Shown in pieces: positions 58,193 to 64,000 of a stretch of DNA of 64,000 bases. The position numbers were made by a program, and so were the translations under genes. Location of the stretch: NCBI RefSeq assembly GCF_001625305.1, contig NW_017804376.1, positions 1,103,976 to 1,167,975 of the forward strand, written 5' to 3'. Positions within the stretch are counted from its first letter, which is position 1, and each line of letters starts with the position of its first letter. A model generated the notes under the pieces. The model was not told the DNA's origin. It saw nothing but the letters and a program-made list of their open reading frames with translations, and searched no databases. This DNA comes from Branchiostoma belcheri (taxonomy: Eukaryota; Chordata; Leptocardii; Amphioxiformes; Branchiostomatidae).

Positions 58193-60264
58193 AGACTAAG
58201 GGTTACATTTGCTTTTCAATGGTCTCCGGAATTTGATGTCACTGACTTGTAACACACTCTTTTACAATTTAAATGCTTACAACAGTGAGCAGATTATTAT
58301 TGGAATGAGCAGAGCACTTTGGACTAATCTCTCTGGCTGTTCACAGCTTAGAGGTACGTATCCAAGATTCTGTCAAAAACATCTCTGTTACATAGCGGAT
58401 CATAATGAACCCCAGCGGGGGTCTTCACGCTTCGTTAAAAATGGAAAAATCTCAGGATTTATTCAAAAGATCTCAATATTTTAGACAAACTCTTGAGATC
58501 TTATGAGACAATCTTGAGATTTTTCATGACAATCTCAAGATCTTTCAGAAAATCTTAAGATGAAAATGAAAGGTCTCAAGATATTTCCAAGTTTTTTTCA
58601 AAGCATCTTGAGATTTTTTCATAGCATCTCGAGATGCTTTAAAAATCTCAAGATTCCCTTTATAAATCATGAGATCTGTAAAAAAATCTTGATATTTTTT
58701 AAAGCATCTCGAGATGCTATGGAAAAATCTCAAGATGGTTTTAAAATATCTTGGAAGATCTTGAGACCTTTCGTTTTCATCTTAAGATTTTCTGAAAGAT
58801 CTTGAGATTGTCTCATAAGATCTCAAGATTTCGTCTAAAATATCGAGATCTTTGGAATAAATCCTGAGATTTTTCCATTTTTAACGAAGCGTGAAGACCC
58901 CCACTGGGGGTCATAATGATCCGCTATGTAACAGAGAAGTTTGTGACAAAAGATTGGACATGTACCTCTAAGCTGTGAACAGCCAGAGAGATTAGTCCAA
59001 AGTGCTCTGCTCATTCCAATAATAATCTGCTCGCTGTTTTACGTGTTTCTCCCTGAAGATCACACTGAACAACCATCGGCAGGACCCCACGTCCGGGTCC
59101 GTCTGGGTCGATGACGTACAAAGTCTGGTCATGAATTCCACTTCTTTCTGCCACTTCAGTGCAGCTGGACGGTATACTGTATGTACCTGTTTTGAGAAAA
59201 ATAGCAGAAATGCGTGTGTACATGACAACTTTAGTTTGTTATACTTTTTTGCCATCTCAGTGCCAAAAATGTGATGATAAGGGTTTAACCAGCTGGAGTC
59301 TTTTACAAAGCATACGCCTCACCTCCTGGGCCAGGCATGGATGTGGTCTCGGTTCTATTCTCTAGGTCGGACAGCCTCTGCTCGAGCTCCCGATACTGCC
59401 TTTGTAGTTCATCAATCTCTGCGTCTTAAATTTAGACGAGAAATGTTGAAATATTCGAAAATAAGTATGCCACCTGCACCTACTCATAGCTATCAACCAA
59501 TCGACTACCAAGCGCCTAATAAAAGAACTAAATTCCGCTCTTTAATGTTTAATGTAATTTGCTATTTTAATGATTGATGGTGCGTGCAGTGTCATATATA
59601 TGTGAAAATTTGACATACTTCATGTCATATGTCACTCATTGTATATATATATAACATGCCAGTCAATTTTAAATAAAACTGATACTCTTATAGTAAAACA
59701 TCGAAAGGTGCTACTAGATACCTAGATACCCTCCAAAGTCTATTCTATTGTAACATATGTTTACGACCATACCTTTTGTTCCACAGGGACAGTCTCGGCC
59801 ATCCCTACCGTCCCTCCCGGGCAGACCTGGCGGGCCCTGGACAGAACAACTGTGTACCTGATAGTATGGGAGAGTGCCAAATCAACTACTCAACTATTAT
59901 GCTGTAGGGTAACAAGCACTAAGCAACAGCACAACTACCACATCACGGACCAAAATCAGACCGCTGATAGCCCCGCAGTGCGGTGGGTTCTTTAACGTTG
60001 GTGGGTGTGGCTCTCCTCAAACACGGATCCGGATCCGGACATCCATTTAACGTCCTATTCGAGGGACGTCCCTAACCGACGTTGGGTACTCATTTCCACC
60101 TGAGTGAAGTGAGGAAAGGCGTTACAAAGGGGCCAAGCTTAAGGGCACAAGATCAGTGATGACATGCGTAGGATGTCATCACTGATCTTGTGCCCTTTAC
60201 TAGTAAGTACTTACCGCGTACTTACTATATACTATATATATATATGTACTTACCGCGTACTGAC

Positions 60265-60304
<40 letters not shown>

Positions 60305-60804
60305 TATATTTATCATCATAGTAAGTACTTTTTTTACGTTAAATGGTCGATTACCACCTTTACATGCAAATGGTCGTGTGGCGTAAACGGTAGTAGTGTT
60401 CGGTTCATGACCAAGGGGTCCCGGGTTCACGAATCCTACGCATGTCATCACTGATTTTGTGCCCTTGGGCCCTTTCACAAGTTGTGACGCCTTTTCTCAC
60501 TTCACTCAGGTGGAAATGAGTACCCAACGTCGGTTAGGGAGAGCCACACCCACGGACGTTAAAGAACCCACCGCACTTATCGAAAAGAGCAAGGGTCCTT
60601 CCCTGTGTGAGTGGTTCCAACCTTACAGCCCAGCAGATTGTAGTTACAAAACTGGTGTGTTACGCCTAATAAAGAAGGCGGTTATGCGAAACAAACACGT
60701 TGATCTGTACTCAGTCGGTAGAACTTACGTACCCCTTGGACGGACTGGCCTGAAGCGAAGCCCGCGGTGACCAAGAAGAACATCAGACAGACAAGAAACT
60801 TCAT
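56697..60804 (-). CDS. Collagen/fibrinogen-like gene B, secreted form
   Basis: Seven minus-strand exons (60804-60733, 59836-59773, 59418-59323, 59186-59043, 58027-57873, 57554-57422, 56869-56697) join in frame to 278 residues. The first exon encodes a signal peptide (MKFLVCLMFFLVTAGFAS), and the second a short collagen run (GPPGLPGRDGRDGRD) ending CPCGTK. The third encodes a coiled-coil stretch (IDELQRQYRELEQRLSDLEN). The rest is the same fibrinogen-like domain as gene A: YVIDPDGPGRGVLPMVVQCD, WNSMEQVRAVVDQASSCKQ, WWVTWDGRQADYWGGA, CYCDANDLTWREDSG and LPVTQLRFGDTG. The order of collagen and coil is reversed relative to gene A. The acceptor ctgtccag at 59837 was chosen because it alone keeps Gly-X-Y and frame. 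Predicted to be a secreted, oligomeric recognition or matrix protein. Confidence 0.85.
57129..57174. repeat. (AT)n microsatellite in gene B intron 6
   Basis: Uninterrupted AT dinucleotides inside a MITE copy. A tetranucleotide run (aatg)n follows at 57331-57378. Confidence 0.9.
58096..58190 (+). repeat. (GT)n microsatellite in gene B intron 4
   Basis: GT-rich run. A corresponding start (tgtgcgtgtgtgcgc) is seen at the right edge of the window in gene C, so the repeat predates the duplication. Confidence 0.85.
58282..59038. mobile_element. Large foldback element adjacent to a splice donor
   Basis: Two arms of about 370 bp (58282-58660, 58680-59038) are inverted copies. Termini: acagtgagcagattattatt and its near-complement. 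The interior arms consist of many copies of atctcaagat / atcttgagat. The right end lies about 4 bp from the exon end at 59043, so the gene B donor (gtaaaacag) overlaps the element boundary. Confidence 0.9.
59950..60200 (-). mobile_element. SINE body fragment and hairpin
   Basis: 59985-60115 is the reverse complement of the SINE body at 60480-60620 (cccaacgtcggttaggga / tccctaaccgacgttgggta). A hairpin follows at 60138-60198 (gggcacaagatcagtgatga / tcatcactgatcttgtgccc). Confidence 0.7.
60232..60310. repeat. (AT)n microsatellite
   Basis: Two (ta)n runs separated by gtacttaccgcgtactgac, in gene B intron 1. Confidence 0.85.
60370..60620 (+). mobile_element. tRNA-derived SINE in gene B intron 1
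   Basis: tgtggcgtaaacggtagtag (A-box region) and cccgggttcacgaatcc (B-box) are followed by ttgtgcccttgggccctttc and ggtggaaatgagtacccaac. It lies opposite the fragment at 59985. Confidence 0.75.
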
Positions 60805-61937
60805 TTTCGCAGCTGAAAACTGGGAGAAGCCAGTTATTATCAAGAACTTCGGAATAGTGCTCTCCTTTACACCTTGTGTAAATTTTTAGGGCTACTTCCT
60901 CGTCGCACTTCCTCTCGCATATTTACACCTTGTGTAGATTTTTAGGGCTACTTCCTCGTCGCACTTCCTCTCGCATATTTACACCTTGTGTAGATTTTTA
61001 GGGCTACTTCCTCGTCGCACTTCCTCTTGCATACATTACAAGCACCAAGGAGGTTAAATACACTTAATTGCATTTAACCTACTTGCATGCCCGAGTGAAC
61101 TCCAATATGCCCTTCTGAAAAGGGCTTCTTCTGAAGTCGTGAAGACGTCATCTTTCAAAACATGAGCAGTGGTGCCACCTAGCGATTCTGTCAGGAAGTG
61201 CAGCGGCGAGCAAGTCTGGGCTGGTGACGAAACGATGCATTGTGGGTGTTACGAAATATGGCGAGGTCTAAAACAGGTGTTTTTTCTGCACAGATTACAC
61301 AAATTGAAATACCTGCTTGTTTTTGTTCCAAAACAAGAAAAAAAGTAATAGTTGAAAATGAAATTTAATTATCCTTTGATAACATTTGATATCATAACAT
61401 TTATGATATTTTGATTTGATAAGTAAAATCGTATTCTACGATGAAAATTGTTCATCAGTCTGAGTAAAAGTTTGATGGTGTTTACTATCCATTATTTATT
61501 TCGGCAAACACAAAATAACAATGAGTTGAGCTGCTGTATGTACAATGCATTACATGCCACTACCTGTTATACGATGAATGAGAAAATCTTTGACAACACA
61601 AAAACCAAATAAATGTAGACAAAACAAACATCAAGTCCACAAACCACTCTTTTCTTTGGTTTGAAATATAACACGTTTTCTGTTAAATGTAACACTTCCG
61701 TCACCATTGACACCTTAGGCCTTGTATCATTTACTGCTAATATAATGCCTGGCTAGAAAGGTATCATTAATATTTGCAAAGCAAATGCATAATGTTTACC
61801 TTTACATGGTCTAGCCTTACAAAGTTCTGCTCTGCTTATTCTTACTCAAACACATTCATATACAATGTATATGGTAATCCTTCACTTGCTACATCTACAG
61901 CACATGCACCCAGTATTTCGAGCCCTGGCACATAGAC
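60805..61937. other. Intergenic spacer between genes B and C
   Basis: Immediately upstream of gene B is a three-fold tandem repeat of about 70 bp (acaccttgtgtagatttttag plus ggctacttcctcgtcgcact, 60870-61035). Then comes the 61288-61760 copy of the A/B spacer segment and a partial MITE (61787-61880). A hAT-like end (tttcgagccctg) is at 61917. No gene is seen. Confidence 0.75.
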
Positions 61938-63922
61938 TCAGGGATAGCAGATGAGTTTTCCCAGGGCGTAGAAGCCTGCTTCACTCGGAGCATCATCGGT
62001 ATCCCCGAACCTGAGCTGGGTGACCGGCAGGTCATTCTTGTGAGACAGGAACCCAGAATCCTCACGCCATGTGTTCTCATTGGCGTCACAGTAGCAGCTA
62101 CCAGAGCATGCGCCTGTTGGACGACGGAATATGGTTACATTCAGTCTTGTATGGTCAAATCATTTTTCCTGGAACTATCGCAGAGTGGAACTGTCTCCAA
62201 GTACAGTAGGGGTATTATGGATTTAAGATGTGTAGGTTAAAAGAAAATGCAGAAATTCTGTGATCTGTCAATACATTGTGTGAAAACAATCAAACTTTCA
62301 TGCTGAAGGTTAGTGCTTTATGATTACCTGTTTGCCCACAGGCACATTTTCCACTCCCAGGACTGGCACCTCCCCAGTAGTCAGCCTGGCGACCGTCCCA
62401 AGTCACCCACCAGGCGTAAGGTGTGCTGCCATCCCAGATCACTGAACCATAGCATTCATACTGGAAGTAAGTATTTGGCAAGGTTTTATTTTTATTATCA
62501 ATTATGTAAATTATCCGAAGTTCTGCTGCAGTACACACACACAATACCTCCATTTCTCACGGAGGTAACAAGACTAGATCTCAGACTTGTTCCTGACATA
62601 AAAAGCTGTCAGCCACTACAACATCGACACCATAGCATGTGTAGGACAAAAAATACACAAACCCTGAAGTTATGTTGTAGTACACAAACAATACCTCCAT
62701 ATCTCATGGAGGTAACAAGACTGAGTCATCAGGCTCTCAGTCATGTTAGGTAAAAAAATTTCAAAAACTATCGGTATTATTGGAAAACTTAAACATCTTC
62801 TTACTCAAAAAACCATTATTACCATATACAATAGCTTAATATACCCATATCTAACCTACGGGAATATAGTCTGGGGATGCGCCTACAAAACCACACTACA
62901 GCCCCTAGTATTACTCCAAAAAAGATCTGTTCGTTCAGCCACCGGCGCCAGTTTCCACGCACATTCTGCACCTTTGTTTACAAAACTTAAGATTTTGAAT
63001 ATTTTTGATATAAACAGACTTCATCTGATGCTATTTACGTTTAAATTCCTTACTTATTCTCTTCCAGACACATTTAACGGTCTTCTAAATCTAAATTCCC
63101 ATTTTCATACTTACCAAACTCGACAAAGTGCCCATTTCCATACCCCCCTAGTTAGAACGTCCGTAGCTCAAATGAGTGTAAAATATAAATGTATAACTAC
63201 TTGGAATAATCTCCCGCTCTACCTAAAATGTTTAACATCAATAATTAGCTTTAAACGAAATCTTAAAAATCACCTACTTTTCTTTCCCACCGACATTTGA
63301 TATCTTATTACTTTGATTTCACCTGTATAAGTTTGAATTTCTTTTTAAAATTCATTTATTTTTTTCTTGAGTTATTGCTTCAATTCTGCCAATTGTCTGT
63401 ACTGCAGTTAAAGTTCTGTTAACCTATGTTCTAACATATCATTTCTAATTAGCGTTATTTATCAATCACTTTTGTTACTCATTATTACTATTTGTTTTAT
63501 TACCATTATCATATTGATCATAATGATCAAATGTATTAATTACTTATTGTTATTTATTATTACCATTTGATTTGTTAGCATTATTTCAGTTGTTAATTAA
63601 TTTTGTCGGGGAAGATCCCAGACAAGCCACTATGGCTTGATATCTTTCCCCAGCATTTTATTTTATTGTCAGTAATATGTTCATTTTATTGTTCTTAAAT
63701 ATATGCGAACCAATAAACAAACAAACAATCAAACAAGGCTAACCTCTGAAAATTAGACAACGCTTACCTTGATGTGCTGTTTGCAGGAGCTTGACTGGTC
63801 CACCACAGCTCTCACTTGTTCCATGCTGTTCCAGTATGTCACATCCTTGGAGTAGCTTCCTGCACCTTTAAACCCTTTCACATGTGTGCGGGCCTCGCTG
63901 TCGTGGCTAATCAGCGTAATTG
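61938..63922 (-). CDS. Collagen/fibrinogen-like gene C (partial, 5' part beyond the window)
   Basis: The three C-terminal exons are visible on the minus strand (63922-63768, 62460-62328, 62113-61938) and join in frame. They carry ITLISHDSEARTHVKGF..., WNSMEQVRAVVDQSSSCKQ, WWVTWDGRQADYWGGA, CACGQTG, CYCDANENTWREDSG and LPVTQLRFGDTDDAPSEAGF ending in CYP-stop. Exons and introns are nearly identical to gene B, so B and C are recent duplicates. The first visible exon starts with a split codon, so at least one more exon lies past base 64000. Whether it is secreted or membrane-bound cannot be seen. A LINE sits in the intron between the first two visible exons. Confidence 0.85.
62736..63735 (+). mobile_element. 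5'-truncated LINE insertion with 5-bp target duplication
   Basis: The open frame to 63300 encodes the end of a reverse transcriptase (YNSLIYPYLTYGNIVWG, LLQKRSVR, TWNNLPLYLK, SFKRNLKNHL). The 3' UTR contains ggggaagatcccagacaagc, and a (CAAA)n-type tail ends at 63735. It is flanked by AGGCT at 62731-62735 and 63736-63740. The orthologous intron of gene B (about 57829-57845) has a single ..ccaggctaacctctg.., the empty site. Confidence 0.9.
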
Positions 63923-64000
63923 CTGAAATTGGAGTAAAGATCACTACAGTGTTCAGACATTAGACAGGCACAAGTAGTTAAACTTTGTGCGTGTGTGCGC

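Noticed and set aside
58545-58805. Lys/Ile/Phe-rich open frames at the centre of the large foldback.
   Set aside because: They are translations of the repeated atctcaagat units on both strands.

Overview
The window looks like nuclear DNA of an invertebrate deuterostome, most likely a lancelet (amphioxus, Branchiostoma). The basis is GT-AG introns in almost every gene, animal-type orthologues (ZRANB3, UQCRB, a LRRC63-like gene), tandem families of SOUL/HEBP and collagen/fibrinogen-like genes, and a dense background of short inverted-repeat elements, tRNA-derived SINEs and 5'-truncated LINEs. The species is an inference. All exon joins below were worked out by hand from reading frame, splice sites and comparison between paralogues.

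Layout, left to right. 1-632: 3' end of a LINE. 0.9-12.4 kb: three tandem secreted SOUL/HEBP genes on the plus strand, each with four coding exons, identical intron phases and probably a separate 5' noncoding exon. 15.1-16.3 kb: a plus-strand five-finger C2H2 transcription factor closely resembling Drosophila Glass. 17.6-28.6 kb: a 21-exon ZRANB3 orthologue (annealing helicase plus HNH nuclease) carrying two internal broken exon duplicates. 29.1-32.2 kb: a minus-strand LRR-Ig single-pass receptor with a tyrosine-rich tail. 33.8-35.4 kb: a small plus-strand protein with a PYM/eIF2A-type C-terminus. 37.0-45.2 kb: a minus-strand 14-exon LRR gene, LRRC63-like, which shares a divergent promoter region with UQCRB (45.8-46.7 kb, plus). 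48.6-64.0 kb: a minus-strand tandem cluster of three collagen/fibrinogen-like genes. The first is a type II membrane form, the second a secreted form, and the third runs off the right edge.

Gene relationships. The SOUL and collagen/fibrinogen-like clusters are local tandem expansions in which paralogues show what has changed: deletion of a cysteine in SOUL copy 2, an exon-3 fragment in SOUL copy 3, a swapped N-terminus between collagen-like copies A and B, and a LINE insertion whose empty site is preserved in copy B. The remaining genes are unrelated neighbours in convergent or divergent pairs.

The non-genic space is rich in palindromic elements. They include a perfect 84-bp-arm palindrome at 47.2 kb, a 757-bp foldback ending about 4 bp from a splice donor at 59.04 kb, a 351-bp hAT-type element with an 8-bp target duplication, and a 186-bp element with a 9-bp target duplication. 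I see no prokaryotic features, no CRISPR array and no convincing functional tRNA or rRNA gene.
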